A DNA stretch of 35,730 nt from assembly GCA_033764095.1 (NCBI GenBank), contig JANRJF010000429.1, positions 1 through 35,730 of the forward strand, written 5' to 3'. This document shows positions 7,331 through 14,753 of the stretch, piece after piece. Both the position numbers and the translations under genes were made by a program. The DNA is from JBDTMT01 sp033764095 (GTDB taxonomy: Bacteria; Desulfobacterota; Binatia; HRBIN30; CADEER01). Under the pieces are notes generated by a model. The model ran no database searches. It worked only from the letters and a program-made list of their open reading frames with translations, and was not told the origin of the DNA. Positions within the stretch are counted from its first letter, which is position 1. Each line of letters opens with the position of its first letter.

Positions 7331-8784
7331 GCGGCACCGGCCGTACCGCGCTCGCGGCAGCGGCGGCGTTCGGCCTGCCGTTGGCGTTGTACGCGTCCAC
7401 CGCGGCGCCGACCGTCTACGGCGTCGACAGCGCCGAGCTCACCACCGGCGCGTATCTGCTCGGCATCGTCCATCCGCCCGGCTCCCCCGCCTACCTGCTG
7501 ATCGGCCATGTGTTCACCTGGCTGCCGATCGGCGACGTCGGCTTTCGCCTGAATCTGCTCTCGGCAGTGTCGGCGGCGGCATGTTGCCTGCTGCTCTTCG
7601 ACGTCATCCTCCATCTCACCGCGCAGCGCGGCATCGCATTGTCGAGCAGCCTGGTCGCCGCGGCCACATACTCGCTGTGGAGCAGCGCCGTCGCGGCGGA
7701 GGTCTACGCGCTGCAGGGCGCCTGCCTGCTGGCGCTCGTCGCCCTGGGGCTGCGGTGGCGCGGCAGCGGTCGGCGCGCGACGTTGATCGGGTTGGCCTGG
7801 CTGGCCGGCATCAGTCTCGGCGTGCACCTCGCCGCGGTCTTGCTGCTACCGGGCCTGGCGATCCTGCTCTTCGCCCCGCCGCGACCGGCGAGCCGGCGCG
7901 CCGCACCACTGGTCGCGGCCGCCCTGGCGTTTCTGTCGGGTGCGGCGGTGTACCTCTACCTGCCGCTGCGTCATCTCGCCGCGTTGCCGCTCGATCCGGC
8001 GCGCGACTACTGGCGCATCGACCTCGCCACCTGGAGCGGCTTCTGGTGGATGGTCAGCGGTGGCGGTTTCCGCCGGCTGTTCTTCGCCGTGCCGTGGCCG
8101 GCGGTGCCGGCCGGCCTGATGCACCTCGCGTTCTGGTTGTGGAGCAACTTCCTCGGGTTCGGCGCGCTGGTCGGCGTTCTTGGGCTGCTCGCCGGCCTGC
8201 GTCGGGCGCCGGCGGTACACGCCGGTCTGTCGCTGATGGGACTCGGCCATCTGGCGTTTTTCGTCCGCTACGGCGCCGGCGACCGCGACATGATGAATCT
8301 GCCGGTCCTGCTGTTGTGGGCCATCTGGATCGGCGTGGGCGCCGCGACGATCGCGCGGCGGCTACGCAGCCGCCGCGACGCCGCCGCCGGGCGGCTGGCG
8401 GTCGAGGTCGGTCTCGTCTCGCTCGCCGCGCTGCTGCTGGCGGTCAACCGGCCGTGGGTCGACCTGCACACCGACCGTTCGGCACGGGAGCGCGGCGTCG
8501 CCCTGCTGGCGGCGCTCGATCCGCAGGCGGTGCTGGTCGGCAGCTGGCCGGATCTGCGCCTGGTCGAGTACCTGCAGCAGGTGGAGGGACAGCGGCCCGA
8601 CGTGCAGCCGGTCGATGCGTTCTTCGCGACTCCCGCCGAACGCGCCGCGCGCATCGCCGCCGGGCTCGCCAGCGGACGCCCGGTCTATGTCAGCACCTGC
8701 CGCGATCTGCCCGACGCGCGCCTGACGTGCGAGCCGGTCGCCGGCTGCGACTGCTTCCGGCTGCGGTCGCCGGCGCGCGAGTGA
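7327..8784 (+). CDS. DUF2723 (TMEM260-like) membrane protein, putative O-glycosyltransferase
   Basis: The 485-residue polytopic protein starts with a hydrophobic segment and then the DUF2723 signature: APTVYGVDSAELTTGAYLLG, HPPGSPAYLLIGHVF and GFRLNLLSA, followed by WSSAVAAEVYALQ. DUF2723 is the domain of human TMEM260, which has been shown to be a protein O-mannosyltransferase; bacterial members are GT-C-like and mostly unstudied. By analogy it would move a polyprenyl-linked sugar to a target at the periplasmic face. The C-terminal 120 residues are soluble and contain VEGQRPDVQPVDAF. Its GTG start overlaps the GT4 stop by 4 bp, so the two are translationally coupled. The next gene downstream, 166 bp away, encodes a Thr/Pro-rich exported protein that is an obvious candidate target. 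Confidence 0.83.
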   Translation: MSGTGRTALAAAAAFGLPLALYASTAAPTVYGVDSAELTTGAYLLGIVHPPGSPAYLLIGHVFTWLPIGDVGFRLNLLSAVSAAACCLLLFDVILHLTAQRGIALSSSLVAAATYSLWSSAVAAEVYALQGACLLALVALGLRWRGSGRRATLIGLAWLAGISLGVHLAAVLLLPGLAILLFAPPRPASRRAAPLVAAALAFLSGAAVYLYLPLRHLAALPLDPARDYWRIDLATWSGFWWMVSGGGFRRLFFAVPWPAVPAGLMHLAFWLWSNFLGFGALVGVLGLLAGLRRAPAVHAGLSLMGLGHLAFFVRYGAGDRDMMNLPVLLLWAIWIGVGAATIARRLRSRRDAAAGRLAVEVGLVSLAALLLAVNRPWVDLHTDRSARERGVALLAALDPQAVLVGSWPDLRLVEYLQQVEGQRPDVQPVDAFFATPAERAARIAAGLASGRPVYVSTCRDLPDARLTCEPVAGCDCFRLRSPARE

Positions 8785-8936
8785 TCGCCGGCAGCCGCCG
8801 GCGGCGGACCGCGCGCCGACCTGCCGGGCGGCGATCGAAAGTGTCTTGATCAGATTTAGGGATCGCGCAGAGTAAAGCCGTTGCGCCGCCGCGCGGCCTG
8901 TCGTATGAGCGCCCCACGGTTGCGAGCGGTTCAGGT

Positions 8937-8944
8937 GGGAGGAG
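8937..8944 (+). promoter_or_regulatory. Strong Shine-Dalgarno of the Thr/Pro-rich protein gene
   Basis: GGGAGGAG lies 6 nt before the ATG at 8951. It is among the best ribosome-binding sites in the window and fixes this start. The 8785-8950 gap has a TTGATC (8846-8851) that could be a -35 box, but no good -10 box follows. Confidence 0.75.
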
Positions 8945-8950
8945 CAATCG

Positions 8951-9826
8951 ATGGGTGAAGGCAGCGGCGCCCACGGCGACGATCCGACGGGTAGCGACAC
9001 CACGCCGCAGACGCTTGGACGGCGACGCCTGTTGCAGGTCCTTGGCGTCGCCAGTGGCGGCACGATCGCCAGCCTGCTGCCGCCGAGCTGGACCAAACCG
9101 CTGATCGAAGCGGTCGTGCTGCCGGCGCACGCGCAGACCAGCCCGGGCATGAGCCCGAGCCCGACGCCGTCGCCGTCGGAACCCCCGCCGAGTCCGTCGA
9201 TCAGCCCGTGCCCGAGCCCCTCGGCGAGCGAGTCGCCGACCCCGACTCCGACCGAGACACCCACCGCGACGCCGACGGAAACGCCGACCCAGACGCCGAC
9301 GGAAACCCCGACCCAGACGCCGACGGAAACCCCGACCCAGACGCCGACAGAAACGCCGACCCAGACGCCGACGGAAACCCCGACCCAGACGCCGACGGAA
9401 ACCCCGACCCAGACGCCGACCCCGACCCAGACGCCGACACAGTCGCCGACGCAAACGCAGTCCCAGACGCCGACGCTGACGCCGAGCGGCACGCCCACCC
9501 CGACTCCGTCGATCACCGGGAGCGGCTCACCGACCCCCACCCCATCGCGAAGCCAAACGCAGACCCCGAGCCCGACGCCGTCGCCAACCCCGGGAGATCC
9601 GTCGCCGACGCCGTCGCCGACGCCGTCTCCAAGCCCGGGAGATCCGTCGCCGACGCCGACCGAAACCCCGACCCAGACCCCGACCCAGACGCCGACCCAG
9701 ACGCCGAGCCAGACGCCGACCCAAACCCAGACGCCGACCCAGACCCCGTCCCAAACGCCGACCCAAACGCCAAGCCAGACGCCGTCCCAGACGCCGACCC
9801 CAACTCCATCGCCGACCAGCGCCTAG
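8951..9826 (+). CDS. Tat-signal, Thr/Pro/Ser-repeat (mucin-like) exported protein
   Basis: The 291-residue protein has a polar leader and a twin-arginine-type signal, LGRRRLLQVLGVASGG. It continues into WTKPLIEAVVLPAHAQTS, with a likely signal-peptidase cut after AHA. Everything after that, about 230 residues, is Thr/Pro/Ser/Gln repeat (TPTETPTQ units, then SPTPSPSPGDP), with no globular domain and no anchor. Such chains are extended, and their Ser/Thr residues are classic O-glycosylation acceptors. Base changes between repeat units are silent in this frame but not in the overlapping Asp-rich frame, which supports this frame as coding. The gene heads an operon with six glycosyltransferase-linked genes, the next starting 5 bp after the stop, and sits just after a DUF2723 gene. 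It is probably a cell-surface stalk or secreted glycoprotein; this is inference. Confidence 0.8.
   Translation: MGEGSGAHGDDPTGSDTTPQTLGRRRLLQVLGVASGGTIASLLPPSWTKPLIEAVVLPAHAQTSPGMSPSPTPSPSEPPPSPSISPCPSPSASESPTPTPTETPTATPTETPTQTPTETPTQTPTETPTQTPTETPTQTPTETPTQTPTETPTQTPTPTQTPTQSPTQTQSQTPTLTPSGTPTPTPSITGSGSPTPTPSRSQTQTPSPTPSPTPGDPSPTPSPTPSPSPGDPSPTPTETPTQTPTQTPTQTPSQTPTQTQTPTQTPSQTPTQTPSQTPSQTPTPTPSPTSA
9272..9415 (+). repeat. Six tandem 24-bp units coding TPTETPTQ, followed by looser repeats
   Basis: Six consecutive 24-bp units start at 9272, 9296, 9320, 9344, 9368 and 9392. They differ only at two positions, both third bases of Thr codons (ACG/ACC and ACG/ACA). A second duplication follows, where 25 bp from CCCGGGAGATCC at 9589-9613 recurs exactly at 9634-9658, a 45-bp period. 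The array should be prone to slippage, changing the length of the exported stalk in steps of eight residues. Confidence 0.95.
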
Positions 9827-9831
9827 ATGAC

Positions 9832-10596
9832 GTGATCGATCTCACCGTCGTCACCTGCGTGACGCCGAGCCTGCTCGGCGATCCGGGCGTCGATCGCGTC
9901 GCCCGACTGCTCGAACCGCTCGTCGCCGGCGAAGTGTCGCTGGTCGTGTACGTCGAGCGCAGCTGGAGGGCGCCGCTGTCCGTCCACCCGTCGCTGGCCG
10001 GCGTGCGATGGCAGGACACCTCGGCAGCGCAGCGTTGGGCAGGGTTTTCGCACCGGGGCGAGCTCGCGGCCGCACACGCGGCGGCCGCGTCGAGCCGGCG
10101 CCCGAGCCTCGACTACTTCGTCACCACGCTCACGCGCATGGGGATGCTGCACGACCAGAGCATCTGGAATCCCTTCGGCACCCGCTACCTGGCCTGGATC
10201 GACGCCGACCTGAGCACCTCGGTACACCCGCGCTACTTCACCGACGAACGGTTGATCACCATGCTGCCCTGCCTGATGGAACGGTTCCTGTTGCTGACGC
10301 GGCCGCGCGCCGTCACCGACGCCGCCGGCGTCGCCGGCGCGGCGCGCGTCCAGAGCCAGCTGTTCGGCGGCGAGCTGTCGCAGATCGCCGAGGTCAACGC
10401 GCGCTACTATCAGCTGCTCGCCGAACGCCTGCGGCATGGCGAGCTGCCGTCCGCCGACGCGCTCTTCAGCCGCATCCTCGCCGCCGAGCCCGAGCGCTTC
10501 GATCGCGTCGTGCTGCAGGACAACGGCCTGCTCGGCCCGCTCTTCGAAGCCATGCGCGCCGGACAGGTCCCGCTCGAGCGCACCGTCGTCTATTGA
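9832..10596 (+). CDS. HtrL/WlaTC-like glycosyltransferase
   Basis: From GTG 9832 the protein is 254 residues and begins VIDLTVVTCV, the usual opening of HtrL/YibB (WlaTC) glycosyltransferases. It carries TRMGMLHDQSIWNPFG, then AWIDAD at 121-126 as the likely metal-binding site, then QLFGG near 180. The next gene encodes a longer relative in which MGMLHDQSI-x-NPFG is identical apart from one residue, so the two are paralogs. Members are thought to be GT-A-type cytoplasmic transferases building lipopolysaccharide or capsule sugars, but few have been tested. An ATG at 9827 is out of frame and stops after two codons. The same frame stays open upstream through the repeat gene to 9208; that part is judged non-coding. 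The stop lies 19 bp before the next start. Confidence 0.75.
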   Translation: MIDLTVVTCVTPSLLGDPGVDRVARLLEPLVAGEVSLVVYVERSWRAPLSVHPSLAGVRWQDTSAAQRWAGFSHRGELAAAHAAAASSRRPSLDYFVTTLTRMGMLHDQSIWNPFGTRYLAWIDADLSTSVHPRYFTDERLITMLPCLMERFLLLTRPRAVTDAAGVAGAARVQSQLFGGELSQIAEVNARYYQLLAERLRHGELPSADALFSRILAAEPERFDRVVLQDNGLLGPLFEAMRAGQVPLERTVVY

Positions 10597-10615
10597 CCGC
10601 GGCAGTGGCGCACCG

Positions 10616-12355
10616 ATGCAGGACCTGACGCTCGTCACCGGCTTGTTCGATCTCGGCCGCGGCGCCGCGGTCGAGAACCTCGGCAGCGGCTTCGTGCGGC
10701 CATTCGAGTCGTATCTCGAGAACTTCGCCCGCCTGCTCGCCGTCGACGTCCCGATGAGCATCTACGTCGAGCCGGCGCACGAAGCGTTCGTCTGGCGCCA
10801 TCGCCGCAGCGACAACACCCGCGTCTTCCACCGCAGCCCGCAGAGCTTCCGCAGCGAGTTCCCCTTCTACGATCGGGTCCAGGAGATCCGCCGCGATCCC
10901 GCCTGGCGCGCGCGCGCCGGTTGGCTGGCCGAGAGCCCGCAGGCGAACCTGGAGCTCTACAACCCGATGGTGATGAGCAAGATGGGGATGCTGCACGACC
11001 AGAGCATCATCAACCCGTTCGGCTCCAGCCACCTGCTGTGGATCGACGCCGGCCTCGCCAACACCTGCGCCGGCTACCTCGGCGACGCGCGCTGGCCGGC
11101 GCGCATCGTCCCGCTGCTGCGCAAGTTCCTCTTCGTCTGCTTTCCGTACGAGGACGGCTACGAGATCCATGGCTTCGACCGCCGCGCCATCGCCGACCTG
11201 GCCCGCACCGACCACGTCCGCTGGGTGGCGCGCGGCGGGCTGTTCGGCGGCGCGCGTCACGCGATTCCGCGCGCCAACGCCCTCTACTATCGGCTGCTCG
11301 AGATCAGCCTGGCGCAGGGCGAGATGGGCACCGAGGAGAGCATCTTCTCGATCATGACCTACCGCGAGCCGCAGCACTACGACCGCTTCCACATCCAGGC
11401 GGACGGACTGCTCGGCACCTTCTTCCACGCCCTGATCCACGAGCCGGTGCGGGTGGTGACCACCGAGCCCGTGGCCGTGTCGCCGCAGGTGATTCACAGC
11501 GAGCGTCCGAAACCACGCGCCTTCGATCCATCCAGCGTCGATCTCGACCGCCTGTCGACGGCGCTCTACGTCGTCACCTTCAACAGCCCGCCGCAGCTGC
11601 GCCTGCTGCTGGACAGCTGGACGGCGCAGCCGGAGTTCCTCACCCGCACCACCCGCTACCTGATCGACAACAGCACCGACCTCGGCACCACGCCCGCCTA
11701 CGCGGCACTCTGCGAGGAATTCGGCTTCGTGCACCTCAAACGCGACAACGTCGGCATCTGCGGCGCGCGCCAACTCGCCGCCGACCACTTCGCCGCCGGC
11801 CCGCACGACTACATGTTCTTCCTCGAGGACGACATGCTGGCGCAGCCGCGCGACGCCGCGCCGTGCGCCAACGGCTTTCCGGGCTGGGTCGAGGGCCTGT
11901 ACGAGAAGGCGCTGCTGATCATGGAGAAGGAGGGCTTCGACTTTCTCAAGCTCTGCTTCACCGAGGCATACGGCAGCAACGCGCAGCAGTGGGCCTGGTA
12001 CAACGTGCCGCCGCGCGTGCGCCGCGAGGTGTGGCCGGAGAGCCCATCGTTGCCGCACCAGGGCTTTGCCGAGGCGATTCCGGCGACACGCTTCGACGCG
12101 ATCAGCTCGGTCAACGGCCTGCCCTACGCGAGCGGCGAGGTGTACTACGCCAACTGGCCGCAGGTCGTCAGCCGCGCCGGGAACCAGCGCATGTTCCTCG
12201 ATTCACGCTGGGCGCGGCCGTTCGAGCAGACCTGGATGTCGCACATGTTCCAACTCAGCCGCGCCGGGACGCTGCGCTCGGCGGTGCTGCTCGCCTCGCC
12301 GATCCGCCACTGTCGCGTCCACCACTACGTCGGCTCGGAGCGCAAGGAATCATGA
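10616..12355 (+). CDS. Two-domain glycosyltransferase: HtrL-like plus GT2/GT-A-like
   Basis: The 579-residue protein is a fusion. Residues 1-285 form an HtrL/WlaTC domain: LTLVTGLFDLGRG at the start, SKMGMLHDQSIINPFG, LLWIDAGLANT at 140-150 and GGLFGG at 207-212. Residues 314-579 form a second GT-A-like domain with ALYVVTFNSPPQLRLLLDSW, VGICGARQLAAD and YMFFLEDDM, the D-x-D-like metal site (about 399-407). Two active sites in one chain suggest it adds two sugars in sequence to one acceptor. The ATG at 10616 begins at the family's first strand. The stop overlaps the next start (ATGA), so the GT60-like product is probably made in step with it. No signal peptide or membrane segment is seen, so it should be cytoplasmic. 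Confidence 0.8.
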   Translation: MQDLTLVTGLFDLGRGAAVENLGSGFVRPFESYLENFARLLAVDVPMSIYVEPAHEAFVWRHRRSDNTRVFHRSPQSFRSEFPFYDRVQEIRRDPAWRARAGWLAESPQANLELYNPMVMSKMGMLHDQSIINPFGSSHLLWIDAGLANTCAGYLGDARWPARIVPLLRKFLFVCFPYEDGYEIHGFDRRAIADLARTDHVRWVARGGLFGGARHAIPRANALYYRLLEISLAQGEMGTEESIFSIMTYREPQHYDRFHIQADGLLGTFFHALIHEPVRVVTTEPVAVSPQVIHSERPKPRAFDPSSVDLDRLSTALYVVTFNSPPQLRLLLDSWTAQPEFLTRTTRYLIDNSTDLGTTPAYAALCEEFGFVHLKRDNVGICGARQLAADHFAAGPHDYMFFLEDDMLAQPRDAAPCANGFPGWVEGLYEKALLIMEKEGFDFLKLCFTEAYGSNAQQWAWYNVPPRVRREVWPESPSLPHQGFAEAIPATRFDAISSVNGLPYASGEVYYANWPQVVSRAGNQRMFLDSRWARPFEQTWMSHMFQLSRAGTLRSAVLLASPIRHCRVHHYVGSERKES

Positions 12356-13626
12356 GCCCGTCGATCTTCGTCAGCATCGCCGCGTACCGCGAGTTCGATC
12401 TCGTCAACACGCTGCGCGACTGTTTCGCGCAGGCCGCCGATCCGGAGCGGCTGCGCGTCTGCATCTGCTGGCAGCACGAGGCGAGCGAGTCGTTGCAGGA
12501 GTTCGAAGCCGATCCGCGCGTCGACATCATCGACGTCCCGTACCAGGAGAGCCGCGGCGTCTGCTGGGCGCGGCACGAGATCCAGCGGCGCTACGACGGC
12601 TCGCCCTACACGCTGCAGATCGACGGCCACCACCGCTTCGCCCCGGGCTGGGACGCGCAGCTGATCGACATGATCGAGCAGCTGCGCCACAAGGGCGTCG
12701 CCAAGCCAATCCTCACCGGCTACGTGCCCGGCTACGACCCCTGGAACGATCCGGCCGGACGCGTCCGCGACGTCTGGGGCCTCGGCATCGACCGCTTCGA
12801 GGGCGGCGGCGTGGTGTTCATGCGGCCCTTCGTGCTGCCGGCCGATCTCACCGAGCCGGTGCCGTGCCGCTTCTGGTCGGCGCACTTCAGCTTCACCATC
12901 GGCCGCTTCAACGAAGAGGTCCTGATCGACCCGCACGGCTACTTCCACGGCGAGGAGATCGTCACCTGCGCGCGCGCCTACACGCACGGCTACGATCTCT
13001 TCACTCCGCATCGCACGCTGCTGTGGCATGAGTACTCGCGCAAGGGGCGCATCTGTCACTGGAACGACCATGCCGACTGGGGCCTGCGCAACACCCGCGC
13101 GATCAACCGCTACCGGCGCCACCTCGGCGTCGACGGCACGGTGCGCGAGGACCAGTCGCCGTACGACCTGGGATCGGAACGCAGCCTGACCGACTACGAA
13201 CGCTACGCCGGCATCGAGTTCGCCACCCGCGGCGTGCAGCGCCGCACCGTCGCCAACGCCATCCCCCCCGATCCGTTGCAACACGCCTCCGACGAGCAGT
13301 GGCGCGCCGAGCTGCTGATCAGCCATTGTGCCGACGTGTGGATCGAGCGGGCGCGCCTGGAGTTCGACGACCTCAACATGTGGGGCATCTTCGCCAATGC
13401 CGCGGACGGCACCGAGTTGCACCGCGAGGACTACCTGCGCGACCGCTACTCGCCGATCCTGACCAGCCAGTCCGGCGACCACATCGGCTTCTTCATCTCC
13501 TTCTTCGATCAACGGCGGCCGGACCGGTGGACGGTGTGGCCGCACAGTCTGCAGCGCGGCTGGCTGCCGCGCGTCGACGGCGCGTGGCCGCGTCCCGCTC
13601 CGACCCCGCCGACGGATCCGCGCTGA
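12352..13626 (+). CDS. GT60-type glycosyltransferase (GlcNAc family), copy 1
   Basis: The 424-residue protein starts IFVSIAAYREFDLVNTLRDC, the characteristic opening of the GlcNAc glycosyltransferase family (PF11397, CAZy GT60). It continues with CICWQHE, SRGVCWARHEIQRRYDG, and LQIDGHHRFAPGWD at 88-101, where D91-x-H93 is the expected metal-binding site. Further on are YTHGYDLFTPHRTLLWHEY and, near the C-terminus, RWTVWPHSLQRGWL. Characterised GT60 enzymes move GlcNAc from UDP-GlcNAc to Thr or hydroxyproline in polypeptides (trypanosome and Dictyostelium Skp1 enzymes); bacterial members are untested. The C-terminal 120 residues are an extra domain shared with copy 2 at 14754-16004. ATGA overlap with the previous gene fixes the start. 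Its place in an operon led by a Thr/Pro-repeat protein makes a protein acceptor worth considering. Confidence 0.85.
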   Translation: MSPSIFVSIAAYREFDLVNTLRDCFAQAADPERLRVCICWQHEASESLQEFEADPRVDIIDVPYQESRGVCWARHEIQRRYDGSPYTLQIDGHHRFAPGWDAQLIDMIEQLRHKGVAKPILTGYVPGYDPWNDPAGRVRDVWGLGIDRFEGGGVVFMRPFVLPADLTEPVPCRFWSAHFSFTIGRFNEEVLIDPHGYFHGEEIVTCARAYTHGYDLFTPHRTLLWHEYSRKGRICHWNDHADWGLRNTRAINRYRRHLGVDGTVREDQSPYDLGSERSLTDYERYAGIEFATRGVQRRTVANAIPPDPLQHASDEQWRAELLISHCADVWIERARLEFDDLNMWGIFANAADGTELHREDYLRDRYSPILTSQSGDHIGFFISFFDQRRPDRWTVWPHSLQRGWLPRVDGAWPRPAPTPPTDPR

Positions 13627-13642
13627 GCACCGCGAGGAGACT

Positions 13643-13912
13643 ATGGATCGCACCAAGACGCCCAAGCAGACCGGCGGCTACGAATCGGCCGACCTGGAAG
13701 GCGAGTTCATGCTCTACCATTCGCAGTTGGCCAAGGCGCTGTACCTGAACGAGACCGCGTCGCTGATCTGGAAGCTGTGCGACGGCACGCGCAGCGTCGG
13801 GGCCATCGAAGGGCTGCTGCGCGACGCCTATCCGGACGCGCCGGACCTCACGCGCGACGTCGACGACGCCTTCAAGACGCTCATCGACCACGGGGTGCTG
13901 GAGCTCTCGTGA
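13643..13912 (+). CDS. PqqD-family small protein
   Basis: The 89-residue protein has the PqqD (PF05402) winged-helix pattern: EGEFMLYHSQLAKALYLNET, then ASLIWKLCDGTRSV and a final VDDAFKTLIDHGVLEL. PqqD-like domains bind precursor peptides for RiPP-modifying enzymes. Stand-alone versions also occur beside HprK-like kinases in polysaccharide loci, where their partner is not known. Here the stop overlaps the HprK-like start (GTGA), the usual pairing. A GAGGAG Shine-Dalgarno sits 3 nt before the ATG. No radical-SAM enzyme or short precursor peptide is nearby, so a classical RiPP pathway is unlikely. It may recruit a protein substrate or hold the kinase. Confidence 0.85.
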   Translation: MDRTKTPKQTGGYESADLEGEFMLYHSQLAKALYLNETASLIWKLCDGTRSVGAIEGLLRDAYPDAPDLTRDVDDAFKTLIDHGVLELS

Positions 13913-14748
13913 CCGTCCGCGGGCACCGCGTCGTGCCGTTCGCCGGGCAGATCGTCGGCGTCGAATGGAGCGGCGCCGGCGCGCGCGACGCGGCCGAGCT
14001 GGCGTTCGGCGGCGTCGCCGCCGACGACGACCGCTTGCCGGACGTCATCTTCCGCCTCGGCACCGACGACGACTCCCCGCTCCTCACCCTGTACTGCGGC
14101 CGCATCTGCCTGTACCGCGGTGAATCGATCGGCGCCGGCGCCCACCTGCTGCTGCAGGCGGCGCTCGATCACCTGGTGCGGCAGTGCGATGCCGGCCTGG
14201 TGATCCACGCCGCCGTGCTCGGCTGCGGCGACGACGCGCTGCTGCTGCCCGGCCCCACCGGCAGCGGCAAGACGATGCTGTCCGCCTGGCTCAGCCTGCG
14301 CGGCCTGGCGCCGCTGTCCGACGAGGCGTGCTTCCTGCGCGATGCCGAGTCGCGGCTGGAGAGCTTTGCACGCCCGTTCTGCTTCAAGGGCCCGTGGGCG
14401 GAGCTGCTCGGGGTCGCCGCGCCGGACCACCGCCGCGTGCTGCAGGACGACAGCGTCAGCCTGGTGCCGCGCGACCTGTTCGGCAGCGCGCCGCGCGCGG
14501 CGGCGCGCGCACCGCGCCTGATCGTCTTCCCGCACTTCGCGCCGGACGCGTCGTTTGCCCTCGATCGCCTGTCGCCGGCGCGCGCCGCGGTGCGCCTGAT
14601 GGAAACCGTCGCCAACGCCCGCAATCTGCCCGATCACGGCGTCGGCCGCGTCACCGATCTGGCCCGCCGCGTCGATACGTACAGCCTGACCTATGGCCGC
14701 TTCGACCAGCTGGCGCCGTTCGCCGCGCTGCTCGAGTCGCTGGCGTGA
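13909..14748 (+). CDS. HPr-kinase-related P-loop protein (HprK-like)
   Basis: The 279-residue protein has an HprK-like core. HAAVLGCGDDALLLPG leads into the Walker A GPTGSGKT at 115-122, followed by LAPLSDEACFLRD. True HPr kinase/phosphorylase phosphorylates Ser46 of HPr; these shorter relatives lack the N-terminal HprK domain and sit next to PqqD-like genes. From memory, such pairs are catalogued as the HPr-rel-A system and often accompany exopolysaccharide or PEP-CTERM loci and a nucleotidyltransferase. This window has such a nucleotidyltransferase at 19823-20980. The substrate is unknown. GTG 13909 overlaps the pqqD-like stop; the GT60-type copy 2 starts 5 bp after the stop. Confidence 0.82.
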   Translation: MTVRGHRVVPFAGQIVGVEWSGAGARDAAELAFGGVAADDDRLPDVIFRLGTDDDSPLLTLYCGRICLYRGESIGAGAHLLLQAALDHLVRQCDAGLVIHAAVLGCGDDALLLPGPTGSGKTMLSAWLSLRGLAPLSDEACFLRDAESRLESFARPFCFKGPWAELLGVAAPDHRRVLQDDSVSLVPRDLFGSAPRAAARAPRLIVFPHFAPDASFALDRLSPARAAVRLMETVANARNLPDHGVGRVTDLARRVDTYSLTYGRFDQLAPFAALLESLA

Positions 14749-14753
14749 GGGCC

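Noticed and set aside
9272..9415. Possible CRISPR array
   Set aside because: The 24-bp units are directly adjacent without spacers and code for protein.
9208..9831. Asp-rich DPDADG repeats, which look like calcium-binding thrombospondin type 3 repeats
   Set aside because: Unit-to-unit base changes alter residues in this frame but are silent in the Thr/Pro frame. No signal peptide or start site precedes it.
10921..13626. Long upstream extension of the GT60-type copy 1 frame
   Set aside because: The extension overlaps the HtrL+GT2 gene in another frame and is Arg/Pro-rich noise. The ATGA overlap at 12352 gives the family's normal start.
13643..14748. RiPP biosynthesis cluster
   Set aside because: There is a PqqD-like protein but no radical-SAM, cyclodehydratase or lanthipeptide enzyme and no short precursor peptide.
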